From Alphaproteobacteria bacterium (GTDB lineage: Bacteria > Pseudomonadota > Alphaproteobacteria > Rhizobiales > JAKIUO01), in the NCBI GenBank assembly GCA_024280895.1, contig JAJRPI010000072.1:38781-102780 (forward strand): DNA of 64,000 nt, written 5' to 3'. The notes beneath the pieces are model-generated. The model worked only from the letters and a program-made list of their open reading frames with translations. It made no database searches and was not told where the DNA came from. A program made the translations under genes and the position numbers. Below, piece after piece: positions 47,249 to 56,668 of this stretch. Position 1 is the stretch's first letter; the number at the start of each line of letters is the position of its first letter.

Positions 47249-48019
47249 ATGTCAAACTTGCAAGATGACATCATGTCCTTGATCAAGAATTTAAGTTCCA
47301 CAAACGGCGATGGCAAGCAGGCAGGGGACTATTCCCTTGCCGATCCAGACGGATTACCGCTAGTCGCCCAGACCATTCTTTCCAGTCTTGATCTATCCGA
47401 CAAGCCCACCGACCCCTATCCGCATTTTTTGATGGAAGACGTCTTACCAGCTGGTTATTGCGAAGCCATTACCGCCCTGCCATTTCACGCGCCCACGAGA
47501 GAAGAAGCCAATTTCGATGGCCGTCGCAACACAAATGATAATTTACGCACGTATTTCAACCCCGAAAAACAGGCCGAATATGACGTCATAAATGAAGTCG
47601 TTGAAGGTTTTGAGCACCCGATCGTGCGAAAGGTCATTGAAGCCATCACAGGTGCGGACCTGTCGGACGGGCATCTGCGCATCGAATATTGCCAGGATGG
47701 CCCCGGCTTCTGGCTTGAACCTCATACCGACATCTCTGTCAAAAAAATGTCCATGGTACTCTCTCTACTGGATGACCCAGCTCTTGCTCAATGCGGCACT
47801 GATATCCATCGCGGTCCACCAGATAACGAATATGTGGGATCGGCCCCCTATGGCATAAATAATGGCATGATCTTCATCCCCAGCGACAATACCTGGCACG
47901 GCGTTGGCCATCACCCGGTGCCAGAAGGCAAGCTGCGCAAATCTCTGATCATCAATTATGTGACCTCGGACTGGCGCGAAAAATGGGAACTGGCATCAGA
48001 CAAGCTTTTGAAAAGCTAG
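47249..48019 (+). CDS. 2-oxoglutarate/Fe(II)-dependent oxygenase-like protein
   Basis: A 256-residue protein with the 2OG-Fe(II) oxygenase core: the HxD iron ligands in EPHTDISVKK (about residue 160), the distal histidine in TWHGVGHHPV, and the 2OG-binding arginine in LRKSLIINYV. These enzymes hydroxylate small molecules or proteins. The substrate is not readable. ATG 47249 has AGGGG eight bases upstream and is preferred to 47213. It is convergent with the HPP gene; their stop codons overlap at CTAG. Confidence 0.8.
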   Translation: MSNLQDDIMSLIKNLSSTNGDGKQAGDYSLADPDGLPLVAQTILSSLDLSDKPTDPYPHFLMEDVLPAGYCEAITALPFHAPTREEANFDGRRNTNDNLRTYFNPEKQAEYDVINEVVEGFEHPIVRKVIEAITGADLSDGHLRIEYCQDGPGFWLEPHTDISVKKMSMVLSLLDDPALAQCGTDIHRGPPDNEYVGSAPYGINNGMIFIPSDNTWHGVGHHPVPEGKLRKSLIINYVTSDWREKWELASDKLLKS

Positions 48020-48756
48020 TGCCGGCGCGACGTTTCATAATCAGAGATCAAGCGGTGAAGCTGCAAAAGGTCATCTTCGCTAACGTCGATAAACGTATCA
48101 AGCTCGCTGGCCGCCTCCATAAACTCCTCATGAGTTAAAGGCGAACTACTGATCGCGGGGTGTCCTTTTGTAGAGCTTGAAAAGCGCCACCCACTGGGAT
48201 AACGGCGCCACGCAAATGGTGCGTTGAACAAAAAAGCAATGCTCAAAAGAACCACGACATTCAAAGCCACCGGCATAACGGCAAAACCATAACCCAGCTC
48301 GCGGATACCATCACTGGCGAAAACGGCACTCAACGCGGTTGCAGCTCCCGGGGGGTGCACGCATCTGGCAAAGAACATTATAAGGGTGCAAAGAGCAACG
48401 GCAAGCGGTGCGCCGAGCATCGGATCTGTAATATGCCTGGCAATAAAAACGCCAATCAGAGCCGATAATATCTGACCTGCGAAAACCGGCCACGGCTGCG
48501 AAACGGCCGCATGAGGCAAGGAAAACAGTAACATTGCCGTTGCGCCCATAGAGGCCACAATCAAAACGGCTGCATCTGGTTGCATGACCGAGCTAGAAAT
48601 CATGAACACCGCCAAAATCGCCGCAAAAGCACCACTAGTCGAGAGCGCTTTTTCGATATAATTTCGCGGCAGTATTTCCACACCGATAAAATTTAGAACC
48701 ACTGCCAACCGGCTGGAGGCTCCATGTTTTTGGGGCGGCGCGACTGTTTTTTGCAT
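48016..48756 (-). CDS. HPP family membrane protein
   Basis: A 246-residue protein with about five hydrophobic segments and the family signature CVHPPGAATALSAVF (HPP motif) in the fourth. HPP proteins have been linked to nitrite transport in chloroplasts and cyanobacteria, but bacterial members are mostly uncharacterised. A ~60-residue hydrophilic tail ends in an acidic/leucine stretch (DVSEDDLLQLHRLISD). It is convergent with the oxygenase gene. Confidence 0.87.
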   Translation of the reverse strand: MQKTVAPPQKHGASSRLAVVLNFIGVEILPRNYIEKALSTSGAFAAILAVFMISSSVMQPDAAVLIVASMGATAMLLFSLPHAAVSQPWPVFAGQILSALIGVFIARHITDPMLGAPLAVALCTLIMFFARCVHPPGAATALSAVFASDGIRELGYGFAVMPVALNVVVLLSIAFLFNAPFAWRRYPSGWRFSSSTKGHPAISSSPLTHEEFMEAASELDTFIDVSEDDLLQLHRLISDYETSRRH

Positions 48757-48903
48757 GAACGCTCCTTTATTGAACCAAGGTTTGGGTTCGTCTGATCGGT
48801 TCTGTCCTATCAGTACAACTCAAAACCGCTCATGCGTCTATGATCTAGCTCATTGGATGAAATGAGGGTTTGATCCCCTCAGTTCAACAGTCTTTATATC
48901 TCT

Positions 48904-51594
48904 TTAAGCCGCACCTGCCAGCTGGCGCAGCACATAGTGCAAGATACCGCCATGACGGAAATAGGTCAGCTCGTCTTCGGTATCTATGCGCACATTAAGG
49001 GTAATGGTCTGCTCGCCCCCATCAGCTTTCGTAACCGATGCCTCGATAGTAGAGCGCGGCGAAAGATCGGCCAGATTACCAATGCTGATCTGCTCCTCAC
49101 CAGTGAGGCCGTGGCTATGAATGTCTTCGCCTTCCAAAAAGGTCAAAGGCAGCACGCCCATGCCAATGAGGTTGGAGCGATGAATGCGCTCAAAGCTGCT
49201 GGCGATGACCGCGCGGATGCCGAGCAAACGCGTACCCTTGGCCGCCCAGTCGCGGCTTGAACCCGTGCCATATTCCTTGCCGGTCAGCACCACCAATGGT
49301 ACGCCTTCTTCCATATAACGCATGGCAGCATCATAAATGCTCATCTCGTCGCCAGACGGCATATGGCGAGTGACGCCGCCCTCTGATCCCGGCAAAAGCT
49401 GGTTGCGAATGCGGATATTGGCAAAGGTGCCGCGCATCATCACGTCATGATTGCCGCGACGAGAGCCATAGCTGTTGAACTCACGGGCTGGCACCTGATG
49501 GTCGGTCAAATAACCACCAGCCGGGCTGTCTTCTTTGATGGCCCCTGCCGGAGAGATATGGTCCGTGGTGATGCTGTCACCAAACAGGGCAATAGTGCGG
49601 GCGTTTTCAATATCTTTTACCGCGTCTGGTTCTTTCGTCATGCCGGTGAAATAGGGCGGGTTTTGGATATAGGTCGATCCCATATCCCAATCATAGGTAT
49701 CACCGCCCGATGTCTTGACGCCCTGCCAGTGCTCGTCGCCCTTGAACACGTCACCATAGCGCGTATCGAACATTTCGGGGGTCACGCTAGCGCGGACAAT
49801 ATCGGCGATTTCCTTGTTGGATGGCCAGATATCCTTAAGGGTCACCGGATTGCCATCCTTGTCTTTGCCAAGCGGATCGTTCAACAAATCGACATTGAGA
49901 TTACCGGCGATCGCATAAGCGACGACGAGGGGCGGCGAGGCCAAGAAATTGGCACGAATGTCAGGACCAATCCGGCCTTCAAAATTGCGATTTCCAGACA
50001 GTACCGAGCAGGAAATGAGGTCATATTCATTGATCGTATTGGCAAGATCCTCGGCCAGCGGGCCAGAATTACCAATACAGCTGGTGCAGCCATAGCCGAC
50101 AAGATTAAACCCAAGCGCGGAGAGATCGTCACTCAGCCCGGCACCATCAAGATAATCGGTGACCACCTGCGATCCCGGCGCCAATGAGGTCTTGACCCAA
50201 GGCTTGGCGGTGAGGCCTTTTTCATGCGCGTTGCGGGCCAACAACCCAGCGGCAATCATCACAGACGGGTTGGAGGTATTGGTGCAAGAGGTAATAGCGG
50301 CGATCATCACGTCGCCATGTCCCAGATCATGATCGCGGCCCATCACATTGACACGGCGGTCCAGCTCATCGCCTTTGCCAAACTCGGTGTCCATAACTTT
50401 GGCAAACTGCTGCTTGGCCATACCAAGGTCAATGCGGTCCTGTGGCCGTTTAGGGCCAGAAATCGCGGCTGCGATAGAGCCAAGGTCAAGTTCCAGCACA
50501 TCTGTAAAGACGGGCTCAACCCCAGCTTCACGCCACAGGCCCTGCGCTTTGGCGTAAGCTTCAACCAATACGGCCTCATCCTTGCGCCCTGTAGCATTGA
50601 GATAGGTCAATGTATCATCATCAATAGGAAAGAAACCGCAAGTCGCGCCATATTCGGGGGCCATATTGGCCAGCGTTGCCTGATCTTCCAGCGACAGATG
50701 ATCCAGACCATCACCGAAATATTCGACAAATTTGCTGACCACACCATGTTCGCGCAATATCTCCACAACACGTAAGACAAGATCGGTAGCGGTCAGACCT
50801 TCGCCCAGCTTGCCGGAAAGTTTCAACCCCACCACTTCGGGGATCAACATGCTGATGGGCTGGCCAAGCATCGCCGCTTCCGCCTCAATGCCGCCAACGC
50901 CCCAACCAAGCACGGACAGGCCATTGACCATGGTTGTATGACTATCGGTGCCAACCAGCGTATCAGGATAGGCATAAGTATCGCCGCCCTCCTCAAGGGT
51001 CCAGACGGTGCGCGCCAGATATTCCAGATTGACCTGATGGCAAATGCCGGTTCCAGGGGGCACAACGCGGAAATTATCAAAGGCTTCACCGCCCCAGCGC
51101 AAAAATTCATAGCGCTCCTTGTTGCGCTGATATTCGCGGGTGACATTTTGCTCAAAGGCATCATCGGTGCCAAAATTATCCACCATGACGGAGTGATCAA
51201 TGACCAGATCTACGGGCACTTGTGGGTTAATCGCCTTGGCGTCCCCGCCCAGATCCTTCATGGCATCGCGCATCGCCGCCAAATCGACAACCGCTGGCAC
51301 GCCGGTAAAATCCTGCATCAGCACGCGGGCCGGACGATAAGCAATCTCGTGGGTCGAACGCTTGTTTTCCAACCAACCCGAAAAAGCCAGAATATCGTCT
51401 TTGGTGACGGATCCCCCATCTTCAAAACGCAGCAGATTTTCCACCAGCACCTTGAGGGAGAATGGCAGCTTTGAAATCCCCGTGAGGCCATTTTGTTCGG
51501 CCGTTTTGAGATCACAATAAACATAATCCTTGCCAGCGACAGTGAGGGTTTTTCTACATTTAAAGCTGTCGAGGGAATTTTGGGGGCTTGCCAT
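48904..51594 (-). CDS. acnA: Aconitate hydratase A
   Basis: Isomerises citrate to isocitrate in the TCA cycle. The 896-residue AcnA-type enzyme has the 4Fe-4S cysteines in SCTNTSNPSVM and GCTSCIGNSGP, and the swivel-domain blocks GDSITTDHISPAG and GKEYGTGSSRDWAAKG. The length is standard. A good ribosome binding site (GGAAGTG) precedes the ATG. It is divergent from ccmA, the usual arrangement in rhizobia. Confidence 0.97.
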   Translation of the reverse strand: MASPQNSLDSFKCRKTLTVAGKDYVYCDLKTAEQNGLTGISKLPFSLKVLVENLLRFEDGGSVTKDDILAFSGWLENKRSTHEIAYRPARVLMQDFTGVPAVVDLAAMRDAMKDLGGDAKAINPQVPVDLVIDHSVMVDNFGTDDAFEQNVTREYQRNKERYEFLRWGGEAFDNFRVVPPGTGICHQVNLEYLARTVWTLEEGGDTYAYPDTLVGTDSHTTMVNGLSVLGWGVGGIEAEAAMLGQPISMLIPEVVGLKLSGKLGEGLTATDLVLRVVEILREHGVVSKFVEYFGDGLDHLSLEDQATLANMAPEYGATCGFFPIDDDTLTYLNATGRKDEAVLVEAYAKAQGLWREAGVEPVFTDVLELDLGSIAAAISGPKRPQDRIDLGMAKQQFAKVMDTEFGKGDELDRRVNVMGRDHDLGHGDVMIAAITSCTNTSNPSVMIAAGLLARNAHEKGLTAKPWVKTSLAPGSQVVTDYLDGAGLSDDLSALGFNLVGYGCTSCIGNSGPLAEDLANTINEYDLISCSVLSGNRNFEGRIGPDIRANFLASPPLVVAYAIAGNLNVDLLNDPLGKDKDGNPVTLKDIWPSNKEIADIVRASVTPEMFDTRYGDVFKGDEHWQGVKTSGGDTYDWDMGSTYIQNPPYFTGMTKEPDAVKDIENARTIALFGDSITTDHISPAGAIKEDSPAGGYLTDHQVPAREFNSYGSRRGNHDVMMRGTFANIRIRNQLLPGSEGGVTRHMPSGDEMSIYDAAMRYMEEGVPLVVLTGKEYGTGSSRDWAAKGTRLLGIRAVIASSFERIHRSNLIGMGVLPLTFLEGEDIHSHGLTGEEQISIGNLADLSPRSTIEASVTKADGGEQTITLNVRIDTEDELTYFRHGGILHYVLRQLAGAA

Positions 51595-51717
51595 ATGCTT
51601 ACACTTCCTGTTTGTTCATGAAAGTTTTTATGAACGCACTTATAATCAGCCCCGCGCCATTTGACCAGAGGGTCGAAGGACTGATCGCCTGAAGTTTACA
51701 ATTCGGAACGAAAATTG

Positions 51718-52323
51718 ATGAAACTTGTCGTTGAAAATCTGACCTGTCGGCGAGGCTTGCGCACGATTTTCAAAGACCTCTCCTTTAAAGTTGAAGGCGG
51801 TCACGGCCTATTGCTAACCGGCGCCAATGGCTCGGGCAAAACCACCTTACTGCGCATGCTGGCTGGTTTTCTAGAAGCAAGCGGCGGCAAGGTGCATCTT
51901 GAAGGCGGCGATGAGGAACTGGAGTTGGCCGAGCAATGCCATTATGTCGGCCATCACAACGGTATCAAGCATAGCTTTACGGCCCTTGAAAACCTGCAAT
52001 TTCTGTCCGATTATCTGGGCGGAGACAATTTTGAGGGGGCCATCGACACCTTCGGCCTGCGGGGCCTTGAAGATATTCCCGCCGCCATCATGTCAGCAGG
52101 ACAAAAACGCCGCCTTGGCCTGTCGCGCCTGGTGCTTGTCGAGCGCCCCATCTGGTTTCTCGATGAACCCTCGGTTTCTCTCGATGTACAATCAGTTGAA
52201 ATTTTGGCAGGCGTCGTCTCCCGACATATTAAAAACGGCGGCATCGCGATCGCCGCCACCCACGTCCCGCTAGGCCTCGACTTCGCAGATGAGCTGGTGA
52301 TGGGGAAATCGCAACAAGGCTAG
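51718..52323 (+). CDS. ccmA: Heme exporter ATP-binding protein CcmA
   Basis: The ATPase of the CcmABCD complex that delivers heme for cytochrome c maturation. The 201-residue ABC domain has Walker A GANGSGKTTLLR, signature MSAGQKRRLGLSRL and Walker B IWFLDEPS, with the short length typical for CcmA. ATG 51718 is preferred over TTG 51715. Its usual neighbour ccmB does not follow directly; 2.6 kb containing two other genes separates them. Confidence 0.94.
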   Translation: MKLVVENLTCRRGLRTIFKDLSFKVEGGHGLLLTGANGSGKTTLLRMLAGFLEASGGKVHLEGGDEELELAEQCHYVGHHNGIKHSFTALENLQFLSDYLGGDNFEGAIDTFGLRGLEDIPAAIMSAGQKRRLGLSRLVLVERPIWFLDEPSVSLDVQSVEILAGVVSRHIKNGGIAIAATHVPLGLDFADELVMGKSQQG

Positions 52324-52519
52324 GACTTTTGCCTCAAAAGACTATGAATCTCATCTGTGATGGTGCTTTGGCAAGTCGATAGCAGCTTTAAAAAAACAGC
52401 AATATTCAATCTCATGGGCGAGATAACCTGAACAGGGGCGAAGTTGACATCTGACCTTTTTTTCGATCAATGTAGTCCGCTGTTATTGAGCGTTATGTTT
52501 TCAACGGAAAAATACCTGT

Positions 52520-53329
52520 ATGCCTGATGATCTTCCAAAATCGACAGCTCCAAGGCCGGTTACATTGATTACCGGTGGTTCCCAGGGTATTGGGCGAGCA
52601 TTTGCTGATTGTTTTGCCGAGCGAGGAGATATTTTATACTTGGTTGCGCGCAATGAAAACCTTTTGAGAATTGCTGCAGATGAGCTAAAAAATCGCTGGA
52701 ACTGTGAAGTGCATATTGCCGCCATAGACCTTATGGAGCACGACGCCACTTCTCGTTTGATGGATCACATTGAGAGGCAGGGCTTCTATGTTGACAATCT
52801 TGTCAATTCAGCGGCGATTGCTTTTATTGGCTCCTTTGGCAATAGCGACCCTAAGGACATCAAAGCACTAATGCAGCTCAATATCACGACAACGACAGAA
52901 TTAACCCATAGAAGTCTGGCTGGTATGCTGAAGCGTGGGCGCGGTGGTGTCTTGAACATTGCCTCGCTCAGTGGTTTTATACCCATGGCAAATCTGGCGA
53001 TATACAGTGCCAGCAAAAGTTATCTGATATCGCTAACACGTGCGCTGGCGGAGGAAGTGAGAGAAACACCAATAAAAATATCTGTTGTTGCTCCTGGCCC
53101 TGTAGATACCAGCTTTGTCAAACATGGCGGCACAGCGGTTCAAAGCTTTGCCCCCTTGCTGACCCCAGCGAGTGTCGCACGTATGAGTTATGAGGGGTTT
53201 CTCGCGGGACAAACTGTCATTACACCAGGTTTTTTAGGCGCTTTTTCACGGCTTGGCATCAAGATTATACCCCACGCCATTTTATTGCGATTGCTAAAAC
53301 CGTTACTGAACAAAATATATATCGAGTGA
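52520..53329 (+). CDS. Short-chain dehydrogenase/reductase (inserted between ccmA and ccmB)
   Basis: A 269-residue classical SDR: cofactor loop TLITGGSQGIGRAFAD, NSAA in place of NNAG, catalytic serine in IASLSGF and YxxxK in YSASKSY. The cofactor is probably NADP(H) (ARNENLL after strand 2). The substrate is unknown; its C-terminal tail is hydrophobic, suggesting membrane association. The DNA is visibly more AT-rich than ccmA and ccmB. It is followed after 27 bp by the GT-C-like gene, probably as one unit. Confidence 0.88.
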   Translation: MPDDLPKSTAPRPVTLITGGSQGIGRAFADCFAERGDILYLVARNENLLRIAADELKNRWNCEVHIAAIDLMEHDATSRLMDHIERQGFYVDNLVNSAAIAFIGSFGNSDPKDIKALMQLNITTTTELTHRSLAGMLKRGRGGVLNIASLSGFIPMANLAIYSASKSYLISLTRALAEEVRETPIKISVVAPGPVDTSFVKHGGTAVQSFAPLLTPASVARMSYEGFLAGQTVITPGFLGAFSRLGIKIIPHAILLRLLKPLLNKIYIE

Positions 53330-53356
53330 TTTTTACGGGCTTTATGGAAAATTCAA

Positions 53357-54724
53357 ATGCCGAAAATACATAAATTACCGTATCTTACCGTTTCAATCAT
53401 TGTCATGGTATTTCTGGTGCTGTGCTATATGCACAATCGCCCAGCTCCCAAATATATCAACTGGTCGAGCTTCGAAATCGCCGACATCCTGGTGGAGAAG
53501 GGCCAATTTACCAATGGTGGGAAAACCCACAATAGCGTAAGTGGCTACGCTTTTGCCCCTGCTTACCCAGTCTTGATTGCCTCGATTGCCTGGTTAGCGC
53601 CATCAGGAGGCGATGAGCTGCATTGTATTGCTTTGCAGCGCAGACAATGCAATCAAACAACATTGGCGAACATTATAATCCTGGTGCAGGTTTTTGCCGG
53701 TTTGCTGGCTCTTGTTTTTGTCTATCTTTTGTCCACGGAACTATCGTTTTCGTTGGAAATATCGGTCCTGACCGTCCTATTGTTTATGTTTTCAAGCGGT
53801 CTGGCAAAATTCAGTCAATCACTGATGCCATTCAACTTTGTCACCCTGCTTATTCTCGCGGCCAGCTATTATGCGGTGTTGAGCTATCGTCGACATTCAA
53901 ACCCGTTCGCCCTGTTCTCGGGAATTTCCTTCGCTCTTGCAGCGCTCTTTTATCCGCCTTTTCTAGGCGTCCCCCTGCTCACATCCCTCGCTTTGTTTTT
54001 TGCTATTCGAACGTCTCTTGGCGCGCGATTTAGTTCTGCTCTGGCACTATTAACAGGAGTGTTGCTCGTACTCGCTCCATGGATCGTTCGAAATTATTTT
54101 TTGTTTGGCGATCTGGCATTAACACATAATAGCTCAATCAATTTATTGGCCATCCGAGTTGCTTATAACAGCGTGTCTTTTAGCGAAAAAATAACCTCCA
54201 TTATTTTTTCGATACCAAATTTTGGGGATAGTCTGGCCAGGGTCTTTTTTCCTTTGGACGTCTTCGACAAACTGGGACATGGCAAAGGGGCCCTGCTTAA
54301 CGACTTCCCAAAGATTGTGGCGGCAACCCGAATTCAAGGAACAAATGTGGGGCAGTACGGCGAAATTGTCTCTCGTTATATAATCGGCGACTTCTACCGA
54401 TATATCTCAGTTATTCCTACTTTATTTCTGCGCGGTCTATGGGGAGGCAGCACACTAGGTCTTTTTGGAGTGTTTTTTCTCTGGCCGTTGTTAAAGCGAT
54501 TGAAATACACAAATAATGCCTCTGCTTTTCTAATAGCATTGGCGGCTCTTGCAGGCGGCGTTCTCATGCAAACCTTGATCGCGGGCACGCACAATCCACA
54601 TCATTTCAATACCCAGATTTTGTTTATTCATGCCTATGCGATTGCCCATGTCATCGGCGGATTGGAATTACCGCGAGCTTTGCGAACGACAAGTAAGATC
54701 AACAATAAAGACTTTTCTCAATGA
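53357..54724 (+). CDS. Polytopic membrane protein, GT-C/ArnT-like glycosyltransferase
   Basis: A 455-residue protein with about ten hydrophobic segments. Features typical of ArnT/PMT-like GT-C transferases are the early acidic periplasmic loop (NWSSFEIADILVEKG), a hydrophilic loop between spans 1 and 2, and LVLAPWIVRNYFLFGD. Such enzymes move sugars from polyprenyl-phosphate donors to lipids or proteins in the periplasm. No donor can be named. AT-rich composition matches the SDR, so both may have been acquired together. Confidence 0.75.
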   Translation: MPKIHKLPYLTVSIIVMVFLVLCYMHNRPAPKYINWSSFEIADILVEKGQFTNGGKTHNSVSGYAFAPAYPVLIASIAWLAPSGGDELHCIALQRRQCNQTTLANIIILVQVFAGLLALVFVYLLSTELSFSLEISVLTVLLFMFSSGLAKFSQSLMPFNFVTLLILAASYYAVLSYRRHSNPFALFSGISFALAALFYPPFLGVPLLTSLALFFAIRTSLGARFSSALALLTGVLLVLAPWIVRNYFLFGDLALTHNSSINLLAIRVAYNSVSFSEKITSIIFSIPNFGDSLARVFFPLDVFDKLGHGKGALLNDFPKIVAATRIQGTNVGQYGEIVSRYIIGDFYRYISVIPTLFLRGLWGGSTLGLFGVFFLWPLLKRLKYTNNASAFLIALAALAGGVLMQTLIAGTHNPHHFNTQILFIHAYAIAHVIGGLELPRALRTTSKINNKDFSQ

Positions 54725-54920
54725 GCTGTGCTGCAAGTCAGATCCGATATTGCAGGATACAGCCGTAATATATGTTCCAGAACTGTGCTCCATAACCAAA
54801 TCGTCCAGCGAGAAAAAACCGCATAAGTCTGCTGGTTACAAGAGGAGCATATCAAGTTATTAGTCAGCTCTGGGCGATGCGCATATTGCACCCTTCCTCC
54901 CCCTTTGCTACACCAACCTC
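54725..54920. other. Gap between inserted gene pair and ccmB
   Basis: This 196-bp stretch contains no recognised gene or clear terminator. It presumably holds the right boundary of the inserted segment and the new promoter needed by ccmB. No direct or inverted repeats shared with the ccmA side (52324-52519) were seen. Confidence 0.4.
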
Positions 54921-55589
54921 ATGAACGCATTTTTCACACTGATACGACGAGATTTACAAGTGGCGTTTCGCGAGGGCGGAGCTATTGGTACGGCGCTTGG
55001 GTTTTACCTGATTGTTGTGTCGATCCTGTCGATTGGCATCGGGCCGGATCTGGCGATCCTTTCAAAGATTGCCCCCGGCGTCCTGTGGGGCACGCTTTTG
55101 CTCTCGGCGCTGCTTTCTGTCGACCGGATTTTTCACAATGATTATGAGGACGGCACGCTGGAAGTCATCGCCCTTGGCCCGCTGCCGCTTGAACTGGTAG
55201 CCGTTGCCAAGGCGACGGCGCACTGGATTTCGACGGCCATTCCCCTTGTACTGATGGCCCCCGTACTGGGCATGTTTCTTAATTTGCCAGCTCACGGGTT
55301 CTGGGTGCTGGTTGTTTCCATGTTGGCGGGGACGCCGGCGGTAAGCTTTCTGGGGGCTGTTGGCGCCGGGCTGACGCTGGGGCTGGGGCGCGGCGGACAG
55401 CTCTTGTCACTGCTCATATTGCCGCTTTATATTCCGGTGCTGATCTTTGGCATTTCAACGATGGATGCGGTGCTCGTTGGACCGGGCAGTTTTTCCACCT
55501 CTTTCGCTATTCTTGCCGCACTTTCGCTGGCCACTGTAGTGCTGACGCCCTTTGCCGCCGCTGCCGCTTTACGCATGAACCTGCAATGA
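54921..55589 (+). CDS. ccmB: Heme exporter membrane protein CcmB
   Basis: The membrane subunit partner of CcmA in heme delivery for cytochrome c maturation. The 222-residue protein has six hydrophobic segments and the family landmarks FFTLIRRDLQVAFREGG at the N terminus and HNDYEDGTLEV, with LGPLPLELV. All expected spans are present. ccmC and ccmD, usually next, are not found; instead a small DUF2007-like gene overlaps the ccmB stop by 4 nt (ATGA). Confidence 0.94.
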   Translation: MNAFFTLIRRDLQVAFREGGAIGTALGFYLIVVSILSIGIGPDLAILSKIAPGVLWGTLLLSALLSVDRIFHNDYEDGTLEVIALGPLPLELVAVAKATAHWISTAIPLVLMAPVLGMFLNLPAHGFWVLVVSMLAGTPAVSFLGAVGAGLTLGLGRGGQLLSLLILPLYIPVLIFGISTMDAVLVGPGSFSTSFAILAALSLATVVLTPFAAAAALRMNLQ

Positions 55590-55966
55590 GCCGCCTTGTC
55601 ACGATTGCAAGATTTTATGATATCCCGGCAGCGCACTGCGCAAAATCGCTACTTGATGCCTATAAAATACCTTGTGTACTTCAAAATGATGAACTCGTCG
55701 GGTTGAACTGGCACTGGATACCAATGCTGCAAGGGATCAAACTTCACACTTTCGAAGAGCATCATGACGAAGCCATTAAATTGCTAGGCTCCCTCCAACA
55801 TGAACCAGGCCCAGAAACACCGGTTGAAGCAACCTGGCGCAAAAAATATCGTAATATGGCGTTTTGTCTTTTATTATTCCTCTCTCCTTTGCCCCTTGTG
55901 CCCTTCTGGATGCGCAAGCGTGTATGGTCTCTAAAGAATAATATTGAGAGTTCAAAAAGCCAATGA
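55586..55966 (+). CDS. DUF2007-like small protein with C-terminal membrane segment
   Basis: A 126-residue protein. The N-terminal ~70 residues (LVTIARFYDIPAAHCAKSLL, IKLHTFEEHHDEAIKLL) resemble the DUF2007 'signal transducing' fold, and one hydrophobic segment (MAFCLLLFLSPLPLVPFW) lies near residue 105. Its start overlaps the ccmB stop (ATGA), implying coupled translation. It stands where ccmC normally starts, and a 21-bp copy of the ccmB 3' end lies just after it. The function is unknown. Confidence 0.7.
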   Translation: MSRLVTIARFYDIPAAHCAKSLLDAYKIPCVLQNDELVGLNWHWIPMLQGIKLHTFEEHHDEAIKLLGSLQHEPGPETPVEATWRKKYRNMAFCLLLFLSPLPLVPFWMRKRVWSLKNNIESSKSQ

Positions 55967-56037
55967 CCCCTCTGTTGGCAGAAGCGCTATTCACCCCCTA
56001 TTCATACAAGATGCGCATTATCCCATAGCACTTGGCA

Positions 56038-56058
56038 GCCGCTTTGCGCATGAACCTG
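56038..56058 (+). repeat. Copied ccmB 3' end
   Basis: This 21-bp stretch matches ccmB 55563-55583 at 20 of 21 positions (GCCGCTTTRCGCATGAACCTG) and, in the same frame, would again encode the CcmB C terminus followed by a stop. The two copies flank the DUF2007-like gene. Confidence 0.75.
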
Positions 56059-56145
56059 AGATAGAAATGCACCCGCTGTTTTATAGGCTGGCGCATGTTG
56101 GCATATCACTCTATATTCGCGCCTTAAAATGAAGAGGGAATAATC

Positions 56146-56529
56146 ATGTCCAACGATGATGAAAAACAATTGAATGTTTGGGGCAGTGAGCTGTCACCTT
56201 GCTCCATCAAGCCAATGACCGGGTTTTACCGCGACGGCCAATGCGCCACTGGCGAGCAAGACCATGGTCGACATGTGGTTTGTATCGAGGCGACAAAAGA
56301 GTTTTTGCTATACTCGGCCTCAAGGGGCAATGATCTCTCCACCCCGATGCCTGAATTTGGCTTTCCCGGCCTCAAGCCCGGCGATCGCTGGTGTCTTTGC
56401 GGGCTGCGCTGGAAGGAAGCGCTGGAAGCCGATATGGCCCCCCGTCTGGTGCTTGGCGCAACGCACATGAAAATGACCGAGATTGTACCGATCGAGACCT
56501 TGAAAAAATACGCCGTCGATTTGTGCTAA
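56146..56529 (+). CDS. DUF2237 family protein
   Basis: A 127-residue protein matching the DUF2237 family almost end to end: NVWGSELSPCSIKPMTGFYRDGQC, HVVCIEATKEFL, and the invariant block RGNDLSTPMPEFGFPGLKPGDRWCLC (read as RGNDLSTPMPEFGF then LKPGDRWCLC). Conserved cysteines are present. The family is widespread but has no established function. It lies downstream of the ccmB region with its own ribosome binding site. Confidence 0.9.
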   Translation: MSNDDEKQLNVWGSELSPCSIKPMTGFYRDGQCATGEQDHGRHVVCIEATKEFLLYSASRGNDLSTPMPEFGFPGLKPGDRWCLCGLRWKEALEADMAPRLVLGATHMKMTEIVPIETLKKYAVDLC

Positions 56530-56668
56530 TTCGTACAAAACGCCATTTCACGTCCTTAATTTTCAAGTAACGCAAGTAATTTCTTGCAGAATCGCCATTC
56601 AATTTGATAAACTAGCCTTAACCCTTGCGAGAATAAACTCGACAAAAAAAGGGAATGGGAGAAACTCG

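Noticed and set aside
49447..50187. 246-codon open frame antisense to acnA
   Set aside because: It lies wholly inside acnA on the other strand and its product has no family features; typical of high-GC shadow frames.
55944..56132. 62-codon frame after the DUF2007-like gene
   Set aside because: No ribosome binding site or recognisable domain; it contains the copied ccmB end. A decayed ccmC start was considered but the resemblance is too weak to claim.
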